The notes under the pieces: generated by a model
What the model was told of the DNA's origin: nothing
The model's input: only the letters and a program-made list of their open reading frames with translations
Databases searched by the model: none
Made by a program: the position numbers and the translations under genes
Part shown: positions 12,452-26,248 of the stretch, piece by piece
Position numbering within the stretch: position 1 is the first letter of the stretch
How the letters are laid out: every line of letters starts with the position of its first letter
Source of the DNA: Pseudisothecium myosuroides
Taxonomy: Eukaryota; Streptophyta; Bryopsida; Hypnales; Lembophyllaceae
DNA length: 64,000 nt
Assembly: GCA_951799445.1 (NCBI GenBank)
Contig: OX637293.1
Span: forward strand, 25,668,001-25,732,000
Direction: 5' to 3'

Positions 12452-14592
12452 TCGAGTAAATCATCCACATGCTCCTAGTACCATCTTCGAAGATTTTCGT
12501 TTTACTCTTCTGGGTCACTCACTTAGTCTACAGTACAGTACAGTAGTGAACTTTGGGCGTCCCGGTCCAACGAGCCTCGATCGCACTGCCATCGTCTCGA
12601 GAGTCCTCAAGCACGTAGGCCTGTAATTATTGCACACTTGCAAATTTTCTATCATAAGTTATATTCTGGAAGTTCAAATGATCGAGGAAACCATCAGTCA
12701 CGGACAGCAGCAAGCCAGCATGACAGCAGCCAGTCATCTTGTGTGGCCTGCCTTGCAGAGACTGCGTCAATTGCGTGTCCTGACTTGGAGGTAATGACAT
12801 TAAGTAAGTTATATTGGGTCATTCAAAGAAGAAGAATTTAACTGACAAAATCGGCAGCACAGGCTGCAGTCCCGTCCTGCCAGTGCCTGTTGGCAGATTC
12901 TAGCTTCAGATAAATCAACTTTAGCTTCCACTAAGTTAACTTACAGAGCCCCTGGCAGGTCCAATATTAAAGAAGGACCCATGCCCTATGCATTGGGGCG
13001 TGTTTTTTTAGTTGCCTTGTCATTGTGCGGTTCCCGTGCTTGTTCTAGTACCACATTGACTCTCCTCTTACTCCAAGGCAATGAACGGGAAGTACCGGCA
13101 TCTAGTTACGACCTAGCCGAATTTTTTTGAAGATTTCCGAATGGCATAGAAATGTTTAGGATGGGTTACCGAATGAAAAAATAGTATTTTCGGAAATGGA
13201 CCGGGTAGGAAATTTAGACCTCGGCAATTTGGCCGTCCGTCCTAGGGATATATAGGAAAATTATTGATGTAAATACCTTTTTCTTGGCGGGCAACCGACT
13301 AGTCATATATTTTCTAGGAATTTTTTTTAATGTGTACATAGTATACTTATATTCTTATAAATTTATAAGTCTATCACACATTCACACCGACTCACCAATT
13401 ATCCTTTGTTAAGAGGCATCAGCAGTGAATGACTTTTACTCACTGTCAATTTGTAAAAGTGTGAAATTGAAAATCTGCAGTGCTAACCAGCCTCCGGAAA
13501 AGACTTGGACCCTCCTTGGGATCCTTATATTTTACGAAGGCTACATCCTTGGCCCTAGTTTGGTAGGGGCTTAGCTAGGTTCAACTCCTGCCAAGGATAC
13601 ATCAAACAAAAAAGTGGGGAGTAGAAATATAACTCCCCCACGAAAACAAAAAACCGGTTCTATTTTCCACATTCATGAAAATGGCCAAATGGAAATATAG
13701 AAATCCGGCAAATTGCCTAATGAAATTTCAAAATGTAGGATTGCAACCGGAAAAAAATCCACTTCTCAGGCTGACTTCCGAGTAAAATTGAAAAAAACCG
13801 AGCCAGCTTCAAGAATGAAGGAAATGGTCCGTTTACTGTAAGGATACTTCCCGGACAGTGCTCCAAGGATTCTCCTCTTGCACACGTTACTACTGTGCCG
13901 ACTGTTGACTTTGGCTGGCAATAAGTGTGCCGAGGATTAGCGGTCATTCCCCAACAAAGAAGGAGTTGTCACCTCGTTGGCTGCAATAAGCAATTCTATT
14001 TACAAGCCTGTGTAAGCTTATTTCTAATGTAATAGAAAAATTTAGGCGTGCTATATAAGGTAGAACTGCCCATTACCATACAGATTTGCTATCTAGGTAC
14101 TTTGGAGAAGATGTTTGTCAGCTCCCATATTTTTCAGAGATAGAAAAGTTTGAGAGAAGTCGTTTGCAAAAAGAATGAAGAGATTCTGCCAAGAATTGAA
14201 TTTTCTGTGATTTTTCAAAGACAAAATGTTAAAGCATAAATAGACCCTTGTTGAAGCATGGGCTGATCCTTCTTAAAGCGTGGGCTGACGTGTCCACTTC
14301 CCAAGTGCATTGCCATCATGGCAAAGGATTACTAAGATTGTGATAATGGATTGATCACTGACGCAAACGGAAGGGCCATGTAGGTGTCGGAATTAGGTAG
14401 ATGACGGTATTGGGCAGTGCTACCTTATACCTGATCTCAAGTTTGCAAGATTAAACGATCTCAGACTTCCGTCCATGATGAATTGACCCCTTCATTGCCT
14501 CACATTTGGATGACGTGACTTTGACTGGTGACGTGACTTTGTTGTGCAATTTTGTAGACATTGAACCAGTAACTATGCATTTGTCATTAATC
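12452..14592. other. Upstream part of segmental copy A, no gene recognised
   Basis: GC-richer than flanking DNA and partly shared with 43468-44570. A TATA-like CTATATAAGG occurs at 14050 with nothing convincing downstream. ORFs at 12408-12626, 12638-12841 and 13717-13947 are not conserved in frame with their paralogous DNA, so I do not call genes. Confidence 0.45.
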
Positions 14593-15097
14593 TACACTAA
14601 ATAGTGAAATTAGGTTGCCCCACACTAATTTCTCAACATTCTACATTATATAAATATGTATTGTTTCTATACAAGAATTTACTTCTTCTTTGAATTAAAA
14701 ATTTATGCATGTGGGACTCGTGAACCTCTATGTGTACAAACAGAAAAAACAGTAGACATATTTGTTGATTGGTTGGCTTGAAAAGTGATTTCCTTGAAGT
14801 AAGGCAACCTAATTGTTAAGGCAACCTAATTTCACTATTTAATGTACACAAAATAATGAAATTAGGTTGCCTTAACAATTAGGTTGCCTTGCTCCAAAGA
14901 AGATACTTTACAAGTCATCAATGTCAACAAATACTTCTAGATGTATTTCCATTTGTATACATGGAGGTTCATGAGTCCCAATTATAACAATACCTAATTC
15001 AAAAGTAGTGCATTCTTATACAATAACATGAAATATTTATATAGTGTCAAATGTTGAGAAATTAGTATGGAGCAACCTAATTTCACTATTTTGTGTA
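14593..15097. mobile_element. TA-flanked palindromic (foldback) element, ~505 bp
   Basis: The left arm starts TACACTAAATAGTGAAATTA and the right arm ends with the reverse complement of TACACAAAATAGTGAAATTA. The arms of ~240 bp pair through blocks such as CTCAACATT, ATATAAATAT and GGCAACCTAATTGTTAAGG. The centre repeats the terminal motif head to head, as if two elements were joined. Outer TA dinucleotides fit a Tc1/mariner-like target. No ORF. A transcript would fold into a long hairpin. Confidence 0.75.
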
Positions 15098-17428
15098 GGC
15101 AAAAGACAATCCAAGCAACTAACCAAAGATCTCTCTCATATAGACTTTTTTAACAAAATCACACAATAACATACATGTGCTCTGCCATTAGCCATCCGGA
15201 TCCATCACTCCAATGAAGGCTAGGTAGATTAAGTACCTCAAGAAACTTGTGCAATTTGCATCTGTACTTAAACTTAAGCATTAGATAAACAACAAACAAG
15301 ATTTGGAAATAATTGGCAACTTGAAGACGATTCTAGCAAGACTCCTTTGTGTTGCAGAGGTTCATTTGTTGCAAGACGGTTGTGGCCTGCAACATCAACG
15401 GCTTGGCAATTTTTTAAACTCTCCAAAAGGCTTGGTGCTTAAAGATTTTTGTGAGAAATAAATTAGCCCCATGTATCAAAAGAACAAAATTGCAATAGGG
15501 ATATCCAAAACTACCACAATTTTTTTTTTTGGACCTTTTCTATTATTAGACTTGTAAAATATTTATTTTCCCTCATTGGCAAGTGATAGAAGATTTCAAT
15601 GCACTAAAGAACGCATCATTTGGATACCATATGCAAAAGTTATGAATGTGAGTTGAAGTTTTTTTGGCAAATGTTCCAAAACTATTTCTTCAAGAATAGG
15701 TACCTATCGATTTAAAAGATGCACTCAAGGTGATTATCTCTTCAAGTTGTGCATTTAGGCACTTGGCGGAGTTGGCACATGTGGGTGCCCATACCTTAAT
15801 GTCTTAAATGATATGTTCATCTTCATTTGGACAGTGTAGAAAGAAATTATCTAATTTTGCATCTTTGAATTGCTTATATATTGATTGATCATACATTTAG
15901 ACACTTATATATTGAAATGATTTAATTTTGGAACTCAAATTGCACAAAATGGCATTTATTAATTTTCAAATTATTGGGATGTATATAATGATTTATCCTA
16001 TTAGTGCATGTAATACTGACTTACCAAAGTTACAAAAAATTTAACTTGTGTACACTAAAATATTATAATAGAAACTAATTTTTTATCCAAATAACATACT
16101 TGTAGTGACACTAATTTTGCGCCTTTATAACCATAATAAGATAATTGTTGGACCCTAAGTTCACCCTTCTTCATATCCTTGTAAAAATTTAGGTGAATAA
16201 TCTATGCACGTGATAATTAAAATGACAATTAAAGTATTTTCAACCTATCAATGAATAATAATAAACTTCTTCAGTGGTAGTTAAGCAATTTATATACCAA
16301 AAATGTAATAATTTGAAGGTAAGAGGATTTAAAGTTTGATGACAAAGAGTGGTAAAGTTGAAAAAATTGTTTGTTTTCACTATAAATGCTAAATTTCACA
16401 ATGCATTACTTCAAAAAAAATCGAAATATTCTACACATTCTTATTCTAATTTAATACAAGATCGTATGATTGGATATCTCTACCTGAATCCCTACCCCCC
16501 CCCAATATGGCTTCAAAAACATTTGTTTACTTTAGAGTTGACAATTTTGGATTTTTTTTGGGTAAAACACACAATACTATAATTGACTATCAAGTTAGCC
16601 ATTTCATGCTAAATATTTAATTAAAGTTGGAATTTCTTTTGTCAAATTCTAAGTTCCATCAAAATTCATATTTTCTACATATAAAGTATTCTTTCATATA
16701 CCTCCCCTCCTAAAATTTATGGTTCCTATTTTTAAAATTATTTTGTTCAACACAAATAGATAGGTATGGTAGTCTTGAAATTGTAGGGGTTATAATTATT
16801 TACAATTCTACCAAAAATCAATTGTAATATTTGTGTATCTTTAGTAGAACATTTTTCTATGATTGCATTATTGGTCTTCCTTCCATTATAACATTGCAAG
16901 CACTTGACATCAAACATTTTGCATCCTAAACCAACATAAACTTATAATTACAAAGAAAGAATTTTGAGTACAAGCATAAATATAGGACGAATTGGGATTG
17001 GAAAGCTCTACCGAGAGTAAGTTTTAGATTTAGGATTTGGAATTTCAAACCAATCACAAATATTTCATGAAAGCTTGCAATTTTGTAAGTGTGCAAATTC
17101 CCACTCCATTGCTTCTTGGGAAGTAATAACCCACCTCCTTCAAATTATAAAGCTACAACTCTTCAAAACCTATTTTCAGTCTTGCTAATTCTTAAATCAA
17201 GCCTTGTATTTCTTGCATTAGTCACCCAAGGATCCTCACAATTATTTCTATGATGTGGCTTTGCTGCTTTTAAATTTTTGCATTCCAAGTTTCTATTAGC
17301 AAAAAATAAGAATCATTAGCAAAAATTCAAAAAAATAACTCATACAATATGTTAGAAAAAAAAGTTGCAAAAATTTAGTGAGTTTTTATAAGAAGCCAAA
17401 AGGATTTGTCACTAAAGCCATGTCGTCA
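15098..17428. other. Intergenic, AT-rich, nothing recognised
   Basis: No gene or repeat boundary is apparent. This block has no counterpart upstream of the second ROCO gene, so it is either an insertion in copy A or a deletion in copy B. Confidence 0.45.
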
Positions 17429-17722
17429 TAAGGTAACTACACCCAATTTCAACTCCTTTCTAAAACTGACCCCTACAGATTCTTGCCTAAAATGTACTCC
17501 CACTATTCAAGAGAGTTTAGGGTTGGTTTTAGAAACACCTATTTTCAGCACTTTGAATATTCATAGTTTATTCATAGTTTGTCCAAAAATGGATTCTCAG
17601 AGAATCTAAAAATTCCCTTTGGACTACCAACAAGACCCCACAAAAAATTTTCCAATATAATAATGAGAACCACGCTCAAATCAACAAAATTGCATAAACA
17701 GTCGATTTTAGGTGTAAGGTAG
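17429..17722. mobile_element. Degraded TA-flanked element, AAGGTAACT family
   Basis: Starts TAAGGTAACTACACCCAATT and ends in a worn GGTGTAAGGTAG. The whole length matches the better-preserved copy at 55350-55642, including CCTACAGATTCTTGCC and ATTTTCAGCACTTTG. The inverted terminal repeat is visible only by comparison with that copy. Non-coding. Confidence 0.65.
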
Positions 17723-18039
17723 AAGGCTCAAACTCCGACTAGGCATTAAAAGTGAACATGACTCAGAGGTACATTTTGCTTTCTTCAATGTACCAACTAT
17801 GCACATTTTAGGTGGTGGTCACTTTTGATGACCACACATGACCACTTTTTTCCAACGTCAAAAATTTGTAACTAATTCCACAAAGGTCCAAAAAAATATG
17901 AAACAACTTGGATTAGATGTCAATTCCACTTGTCTTTCAAGGAAAATATACTGAAAAATATTTCAAGATGTTTTACCTCCCCAAAATTCAGTTTCAGCGC
18001 TTGGATGGTCGCTTTATGGACCTCGTACCTTAGTTACCT
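17723..18039. other. Intergenic, nothing recognised
   Basis: AT-rich sequence between a mobile element and the GC-rich 5' flank of the first ROCO gene. Confidence 0.4.
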
Positions 18040-18982
18040 TCGCCGGCAGCAGGTCGAAGGGACGGGAGGAGAGGAGGAGGGCGGGGCGGGATGGGATGGA
18101 CAGGGAATGTGACCCTCTCATCCCTCCGTCATCCAAATGCCAGTGAAGGGGTCCAGACTGGCCCAGACTTTAGGAATACCACCAGGAAGTACGGTACTTG
18201 GGTAGGTGGGGCTAGTGTCCTGTTCCTGTTCTGTACAGGGAAGGCGTGGCTGGTTACCCACCCCTGCCACTGCCTTGAAGAGTCCCCAGAGCTCCACTAA
18301 TGCATGCCAGTCTTGGAGAGCCCAAATAGCGCAGCGTTTTGCAGTTTGTCTCGGCAGTTTCTGGTCGACAGGCGTGACCGTCGCGCGCGAGGGCTTTGCT
18401 CATCTGTGCACAGAGCTCTGTTATTGTTATTGTGTGGAGTTGTTCAGACGAGAGCGCGTCGAGAGACATCTTTTGACAGGGTTCACGAAGGACGAAGATT
18501 TCTTGCACGGCTAGGCGAGCTTGGTTCCCCCATCGGCAGGAGTGACCACAGCATCTGCTGCTGGAGGGCCGGTACGCTTCATTTGTCTCCAGTGGGTCTG
18601 ATATTGTAGAGTGCAACTGGAGTTGTTGCAGTATTCATCCTCTCCTTCACTTTGATTGCATGAAACATTGACTTGAAGTGCACACAGTGCACTCCACCTA
18701 GGTTGCAAGCGCATGATGACTAGCGTGTTGCTAAGACTTGGAACTGCCCTTGTGGTAGCTCGATGAAGGGAGTCTAGTTACGACGTACGTTGTGTCAATT
18801 CGTGGTTTGAGCAGGACGTGGGAGAGGTCCTTCTGTTGCGAAGCAGGGTGAGGGGTCGTGAGCGTCAGGTTGCGGAGGGCATTAGCTTACATATGGGTTT
18901 GTGAGCCTCGACCTCTGAAGATCATCGCAGCTTCTGTTTGTTTGTGAGATTGTGCATTGCCGGTGCATCGAGGTGAATTAAG
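18040..18982 (+). promoter_or_regulatory. Putative promoter and 5' UTR of ROCO gene A
   Basis: A purine/G-rich tract at 18060-18110 is followed by ~800 bp of GC-richer DNA. From about 18180 this is shared with the same position before gene B (44780-45550). Short ORFs here (18206, 18304, 18254 minus) lose their frame in the paralogue through small indels, so conservation looks untranslated. An in-frame TGA at 18974 lies just before the start ATG. No TATA box could be chosen with confidence. Confidence 0.4.
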
Positions 18983-21900
18983 ATGAGAAGGGTGCTGTCT
19001 TTCCTGGTGTGGCTGTTCAGCTTCTGGACTTGGAAAGATTTTTTCCTTCGTTGGCTTCGGAGTCCTGCCTCTTATCCTGCCAGCGGAGAGACTTCGGAGC
19101 ATTTGCCTTCCCAAGAAAGGCAACCGGAATCGAAGTTGGCCAGTTTTCTCTCTTCCTTACCTGAAGATAAACGCCGGTGCGACCGTTTGGAATTTTATGG
19201 AGACTCGGAAGTCCGAATTCGATTTGGAAGCTGTAGGCTTACACTTTCCCATGGCACCGGCGTGGAAGCAAGTTATCGAGAGTTTCTGGAGGCAGTTGCT
19301 TCATCAGAAATTGTATTTCGTGAGGAATTGACAATCGTACTGAACGAGGACGGTTCTTGCAAACACGTGGAAGCATTTGGTGAGGCACTCCGTCAGTCTG
19401 GTGATGGTATCAGAAAACTCGGTCTCGGGTTTTGGGGGGGCTCCCCAGTCCGATTTGCCAAGTGTGTCTCAAGTGTGCTTGTTGGAAATGACGGTATTCA
19501 AGATCTCCGCCTAGGCTTGGGTGACCTAAAGGAAGTGATAGGCAGAGAGGTGGCTGCGGAGGTTATAGCCAATATTGTTGTGCCCCGAAATCTTAGAATC
19601 CTCAAATCATTTGAAATGTGGGCGGAGAAGTTGGATGAAGAAGGAATGGAGCAGTTGATGAAGCCCTTTCAAGGCCCTCCTAGTGTGCTTGAGAACCTGC
19701 AATTCGAACATATAACATCCGATGCTCAACTTGAGCATATCAATGGCATACTTGCCTCAAGCACATCCCTCAAAAAACTCTCTATCAATTCTTTTACTAC
19801 ATCTAGGGTCAAGGAGGCCTTCACAAGAGGATACACGAGCATAGGAGTTGCATTGTGTTCCAATCAATCTCTTAATTTCCTAACTTGTGGAATTTCTAGC
19901 AGTTTGGAGTTGAAGGCATTGTTGGATCCGCTAATGCCCAAGACCAACAATCTCCAACCCAATACCACCCTCACCAAGCTCACTTTACGGGGATCAATTG
20001 GAGGGAAAGAGGGGATTAAAACTTTAGTTCACATGATTTGCACCAACTCCTCCTTGCTAGAACTGGATTTGAGTGAGATACACGATATATCTTCGCATGA
20101 TATAGAAGGCATTGGGAATGTTTTGACCATCCTAGAAGCCCTCAAGACCAACATATATCTAAAGAAAATTATATTTCAAGAATGTGAAGCTGTTGGTGGT
20201 TACAAAGTGCTTGGGGCTATGATGGACTTACTCTTGGAAAATCATTGCATTGAAGACATTGACTTGTATGGCACAGGATTGGAAGAGTCCGGAGATGCAA
20301 ACTATGTGTCCTTTGCATTATCAAAGAGAAAGAAAGTGAAATTGTGGAGTATTGTACAAGGAATGGCAAATGTAAAACCGACATCTGGGCGAGTGTTTTT
20401 GTGTGGAAATCCGTATGCCGGTAAGTCATGCTTACACATATTTTGTAGTTTATGTACTCAATTTTTACCTTGCAAATAGTTTAAGATTGATTTTGATTAA
20501 CTGCTTTTCAAAATAAAAATGGATATTAAACTACAGAGGCTCTCATATGTTTTTATACATCTCAAAAATTGCCAGAACTAATATAGAATTTAGATTTTTT
20601 TCAACAAATTGTAGACATGTTAAGTACAAGTAAGATACTTGAATAAAATACTTTCTCAAAATAAAAAACACTTTTAACACAATTACAACATTTTCAAGAT
20701 TCTTTATTAAGATAAATGAGAATTCCTATTGGTCAAAGTTTCATGAATTCTGAAACTCGAGTGAACAAGTTATAAGTTATTGATTGAAATATGACTCTCA
20801 AAACTTAGGTTTTTGTGGATATCACTCCAAAAATCTCCCAACAAATCAAGAAAAATCATTTGTAAATATTATACATAATTTTTAGTTTTTCTACAAATTC
20901 TTGGATACTTTTGGAAAATAATCTTTAAAAAATATATTTAGCATCATATTTCACTTAATAAAAATTCATGGATTTTTTACTACAAAGTTCTAAAATGAAT
21001 TTTTATTCTAGTTACTTAAGAGAAGAATCTTGAAAAATTGTATTTGTATTAAGAATTCATTTAATTTTCATCATTGACTTTGAATTGGATTTTTTTAAAT
21101 GACTAAATTTTGTTTTAAAATCTAAAAAAATATTTTATACAAGTGTGTTGCTTTTACCTCAACATATTTAAAACTTGTTGAAAAATCTAATTTCTTAATT
21201 GTTTTTGGCAATTTCTGTAAGTGTACAAAACCATTTTGATACTCATTTCATATTGGATATGCAAATTGATTCCTTGAATTGTTCATAAATGTAGCAATCA
21301 ACATTTGTTTATCCTTTTAAGTCTTGAAGAGCTTTTGATTTTTTCAACAAATTATAATGAACATTTTTTTTTCAAATTTTGTATTGCAATTTGAAGGTAG
21401 ACCTTAGCTAAATGGGACAATACTTGAATGTGGAATAAAATGTATCTTTTCAAGTTTTTTGAGGTTGTCATGAAAAGGGATTAGATTTGTACATGATGAA
21501 TAGAAATAATATAAGGGTCAAATTCAATGCATTTTACTTAGACAATTCACAAAAAATTCAATATAGAGTTTTAGCACTTCAATTTTTGGTGATTGGGTAA
21601 AATTCCGTCTTATCTGCATTGTTGCATTTTTCAAGCACTAAAAGTTTCACATCCTCAATTATGTTAATTTTTTGATGTATACCTTTCTTCATAAAATCAC
21701 TCAGACAATAGTAATTTCAAAATTTAAACACTCACAGGAATTTATTTTCTTTTAATTTATTTTCTGCCTAAAGATATTATTCCAAAATAGAAAATGACTA
21801 CAAAACGGTTGATCTAGTCATTGTGGATTAATCATCAATCATACTCTGTACATAGATGTTTCATTTATATGCTTCAAGTACATAACACAAAAGTAATAAA

Positions 21901-24900
21901 TTTTTCTAATCTCAAACATTCAAGAGGCAATGAAATTTTATTATATTGAACCAATAATTTATGTTTGGTTGTTTTGATTCAAATTGGTTTGGAAAGCTTT
22001 TAAATGATTCCAATTTGATTAATGAATGACAAAGAATTATGTTTTGTGGTCAAAAACTTGTGGTCGAAAATATCAAGTTGAAGTGTTTTGTTGGGATACA
22101 ATTTTCACTTGAAGCTTTTATGTATGCATAAATGCACAAGAGAGGAGTTGCTTACTAAAACATCCTCACGTCTCAAATCATTAATATTTTTCAATTTCAC
22201 ACAAAATAATTTACAAGTTTTTGTTGACTTTTCATTATTGATATCCTTCCATTCAATACTTATTCAAAAAATGAGAATATGTATGCTATTTTCTTACATT
22301 CAATCTTTTTTTTGCACCTTCAACACATATTCCTAATGTGTTGAAAAACAACACTAGTTGTCGAGTCCATTCTTTTTTCAATGAATCAAAGTTTGAAATA
22401 TAAAACTTAAACTTTGCAATGAAACTTTGAACTAGAACAAAGTTTCATATGACATTTCAGCTATATGAACTTGCAACAAAAGTAAAGTCTAGTGTTGTAG
22501 AGTATCTATTCTGTTAAATGAACAAAGTCATCTTCACTCTAGTTTTAAAGTCATTAGAAAATAACACAAAAGGAAGGATTTAGGAATACTTTGACAAATA
22601 ATGTTTTGATTCAATATTAATCACACAATACTTCAGAACTTCAAGAGCTAACCAAAAATCTTTAATATTGTATGGGTCATGTGACAAATGTATGAATATT
22701 GTATTCAAAGCTTAGTTGTTTAAACCTAGTCCGTTGCTTCTTTGTAGGTAAAACAAGATTGCGAATGTCGATGAAGGAATTGAAGGAATTTCAAAGAAAA
22801 GATGAAATTCCAAAACGTTCAAGAATGCGAGAAAAAATAAAGAAAGCTTTCAAACCATCAAATATTCCTCCCAAACTGTTGATGAAGGACATTCAACTTG
22901 AACGTACGCATGGCATTGAAGTCGACACTATTATATGTGATGACATTGGCATTACCATTTGGGACATGGCGGGTCAAACCGACTATCATTCTTTCCATGA
23001 GCTAGTGATGCCAAATCTATCAGCCAATGGAAGCTGTTCAATGTTTTTGCTCATGTGCAATCCCATGGAACAATCTAATCTCTCTCAAGGACGTAAGCTC
23101 TCAGTTATAAAAGATGAACTCGAGTCTTGGTTGCGATTCATTGCTTCCAATACACGACGATCGCTTTCATTTCGCCCGCATGTGTCCATAGTAATGACAC
23201 ACTTTGACTATTGGAAGGATGATCATGCATTGGCAACACGCATTGATGATGTGGTTTTGGAATTGAAATCTCAATTCAAAGAGGTCCTTGAATTTGATGA
23301 AGACAAGTCCGTATTCAAGGTGGATGGTAGAGATGTATTCCATGCTCATAGTGTGTTTACTTTCACCAAATCGCACTTGAAGCAATTGTTGGAGAGATTG
23401 CCCAAAACCATACGTGCATGTGAAGAAGTAAAACGTTTGGTGACATCTTGGAATGCGGACCAATCAAAACAACCGCTATTGAAATGGGACGAATTTTGTG
23501 AAGGCATGTGCAAGGAAGTAGAAGAGTTGAATGATGTGGATGAGGAGCTTGCTGAAAGGCGGAAGGAATTTGTAGCTATATCATTGAATGATGGAGGGCA
23601 CATCATCTACAATGAGCAAGGAGTTGTCATCACAAATCCCCATTGGTTTTGTCACAACATCATTGGACAATTCCTACACCAATGCGCAATCGAGGGTCCT
23701 AGATTGGACATGGTTTCATCAAATGGGATCATATCCATTGACCATGTGAGGCGTCTTGTATTGAAACTTATTGAAGGCCAAGGAGATATGGAGAAGCAAT
23801 TTGATGACATCTTGGGCATGATGATCAAGCTATGTATTTGCTATGCCCAAGATGCTCATCACATTATGATTCCATCAACTTTGAAAAACAAGCTCAATCA
23901 TTTGAGTTGGTCAAAGCATGATGAAGCCACAAGATTCACTTATGTTGGAAGAAGGTTGGCGTGCAAGGATGGAACCAAAACAATGTTGACTCCAGGCTTC
24001 TTTACACGTCTTCAGGTGAATTTTGAATTCCTAAGATGTTTTAATGTTCAAAATTCAATTAGTTTTCTTGCTTCCATGTTTTAAATTGAGTTGTTATTGT
24101 CTATTGTTGTTTTAGTGTAAAATATTAAGTACACCATCCTATGACAATGATAATCTTGCTAATATTAGCAAACCTAGATATTTTTGAATGGATACCAATG
24201 TGCTAGATTTCTCTTTTTGATTTAGTATAAAAATTAGATTTATAAATATCATATTTGGATTTTAAAGCAAATCATGAGGTGCATGATCTGGATGTATAGG
24301 ATTGTACATTGCTTTTAATCTCTATTATTTACAATTCATTTATTGACATGTTGTGCAGGTTTCTTTCTTCAAAATGCTTCAAACCAAGAATGCTCAAGAC
24401 ACTTATGAGGTATTTCAAGATGTTATTAAATTCATTAGTGAAGGAATTGAAGCCATTCTCCAATTCAATGATGGTGATATTGACATCCTTTTACGATCCC
24501 ATCAATGTCAAGATAATGTAATGGAATTCCTTGAAAACGGAATACTCATGCACATCAAACATCTTCAAAGCGATCCCACATTGGGTTGTCCCGGTGTCCT
24601 TCTAGAGGATTACATTTTGCGACCTGCATGTGTGGAAAAGTTGCTTCATCCTAAGGATCGCAAAAATCAATTTGTTCATATGAAAGATCTGGAATTAGAG
24701 GTTATCAACAATGGTGTAGATGCTACACATAATTGGACATCATGTGAAGGCTTGGGTGTGGGGATCAACAAGGTGAAGACATTACTAGGAGACTTGGCAT
24801 GGAAAAAGCTTTTGGAAAGGAGGTCACATCATCTTTTAGAGTACCTCAAGGAGATCCAGTCTTTGAATAGTTTGATTCAAAATGATCCTTCCAAGTGCAA

Positions 24901-25750
24901 TGAGAAGAATGCTTTATCAACTACTTCACTTTGGCGAATGCCTCAAAAATTCCTGTATGGACCTTTGGATGACAAGATAGACTACTTAATACGGGAGAAT
25001 CGTGAACAACACAAAGAGACAATGTCGAAATTGGATGATGTAGTGCAATTGATTCAAAGATTGGAACATGGCATCAAGAACATGCAAGGGGAGTTATTGC
25101 ACGAGGTGTGTTCAAGGATTGACGATTTGATGAAATTCTCTGTGGAGATGCAAAAATCACAAATTCCAAGGCTAGCCTATCTTTGTGAAATTGGAAAAAG
25201 GAAGCTTTTGACAAGATGGGTGCCAGATCTTGACAATATCCAACTTCACCTTATGTGTGAAAGTAGACATGGATTCCATGAGGTTTCGAGCCAAGAAGGT
25301 TGTGTGGTCAATTTTGGAAGGGAACACACAAAAAGGTTTCTTGTTATGTTAGTGTGGGGGTTGAAGATAGTCACCATATTGACAAAGATTGGTGCACATG
25401 TTGCTTGTGGGATGGGTACAATGGTCCCTGATTTTAGTGATGGTGTTTGTTTTACAGCCTTGATTCTTGACACTCCTGGATTTTTAGATTACCAGATTCC
25501 TACGGCCACTTTGGAATCCTTGCCAGATGATTTGAGAGGCCAATCGAGGATCTTGATTGATGACGGATCAAATGTTGAAGCACAAAGGTGGTTGCGAGAT
25601 TTTTTGGAGCCGCAATGCCAAAGTAAAAGAGAGTTTTATGATAAATTTAAATTAAAGAAGGTTAGATATAGAGAAGTGAGTGACTCTATAGCTTGGATTT
25701 GTGATGAATGCATTTCAAGGGATCAAAATGAAATAGATGAATTGAAATAG
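18983..25750 (+). CDS. LRR-Roc-COR (ROCO) GTPase, TORNADO1-like, copy A
   Basis: Exons 18983-20420, 22748-24015 and 24359-25750 join through GT-AG introns in phases 1 and 0 to give 1365 residues, near the length of Arabidopsis TORNADO1. Residues 1-27 are hydrophobic, Trp/Arg-rich and could be a membrane or organelle anchor. Residues ~220-450 form ribonuclease-inhibitor-type leucine-rich repeats. The Roc GTPase follows: P-loop GNPYAGKT at 475-482, a Thr-containing RTHGIEV segment near 532-538, DMAGQ at 552-556 and THFD at 630-633. COR runs from ~730 (ITNPHWFCHNIIG) into exon 3. A coiled coil lies at ~1107-1170, then a conserved C-terminal region. Known ROCO proteins couple GTP binding to dimerisation in signalling; TORNADO1 acts in plant patterning. 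That this copy does the same is inference. An in-frame TGA nine bases upstream supports the start. All G motifs look intact, so an active GTPase is likely. Confidence 0.88.
20421..22747 (+). other. Intron 1 of ROCO gene A (2327 bp)
   Basis: The donor is G|GTAAGT and the acceptor TTTGTAG|GT. The intron splits the second glycine codon of the P-loop. It is AT-rich and collinear with the gene B intron, with a block at ~21240-21540 shortened or absent in B. ORFs such as 22088-22336 are chance. Confidence 0.85.
24016..24358 (+). other. Intron 2 of ROCO gene A (343 bp)
   Basis: The donor is CTTCAG|GTGAAT and the acceptor TTGTGCAG|GTTTC. Phase 0, same position as in gene B. Confidence 0.85.
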
Positions 25751-26248
25751 AGTGCTAAGTAGGGAAGATCTAGACATTATATTAGAATATGATGTGGATC
25801 ATGATGTAGACATCACCAAGTGAATGTATCTAATCATTTTAAAATGACAAACATGTTTTGTTCTTCAATATCGCTTGAGTTTATTCTAACTTTTTGTCAA
25901 AGTTTATTATTAGTTTTTATCAAAATTGAACTTTTTGGGATGGAATCAAATATATTTTATTAGGCTAAAGTCTACAAGACCACAAGTTTTGCAACCACTT
26001 GGTATAGATTATGGAGCATTTGGTTATAGTTGAACTACCATGTTTAAAAGCGTTCTAACTTTTCAACTTTTGTAGAGTGGATTTCAATTGTTTATCATTT
26101 AATGATAGATTATATTATGAAATTCCTTGTTTGTCAAGTTCCTTTTAAAAATGTGATGTCAAATCATTTTTATTGGTTTGCAAACATTTGCAAAGACGGA
26201 GATTCAAAATGTGATTATATGTGGTGTATTTAGCTACGGTGCTAGTGT
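25751..26248 (+). other. 3' flank of ROCO gene A
   Basis: Follows the stop codon and is shared with the DNA after gene B (52225-52920). At 25794 it preserves GATGTGGATC, the empty site for the 257 bp insertion found after gene B. No polyadenylation signal was singled out. Confidence 0.5.

Noticed and set aside
18206..18714. Overlapping ORFs of 67-120 codons before gene A, some shared with the DNA before gene B
   Set aside because: Small indels shift the frame between the two copies, so the shared sequence is better read as promoter and 5' UTR.
18887..19123. Minus-strand ORF at the start of gene A, repeated before gene B at 45455-45691
   Set aside because: It is an antisense shadow of conserved exon 1 and has no independent signal.
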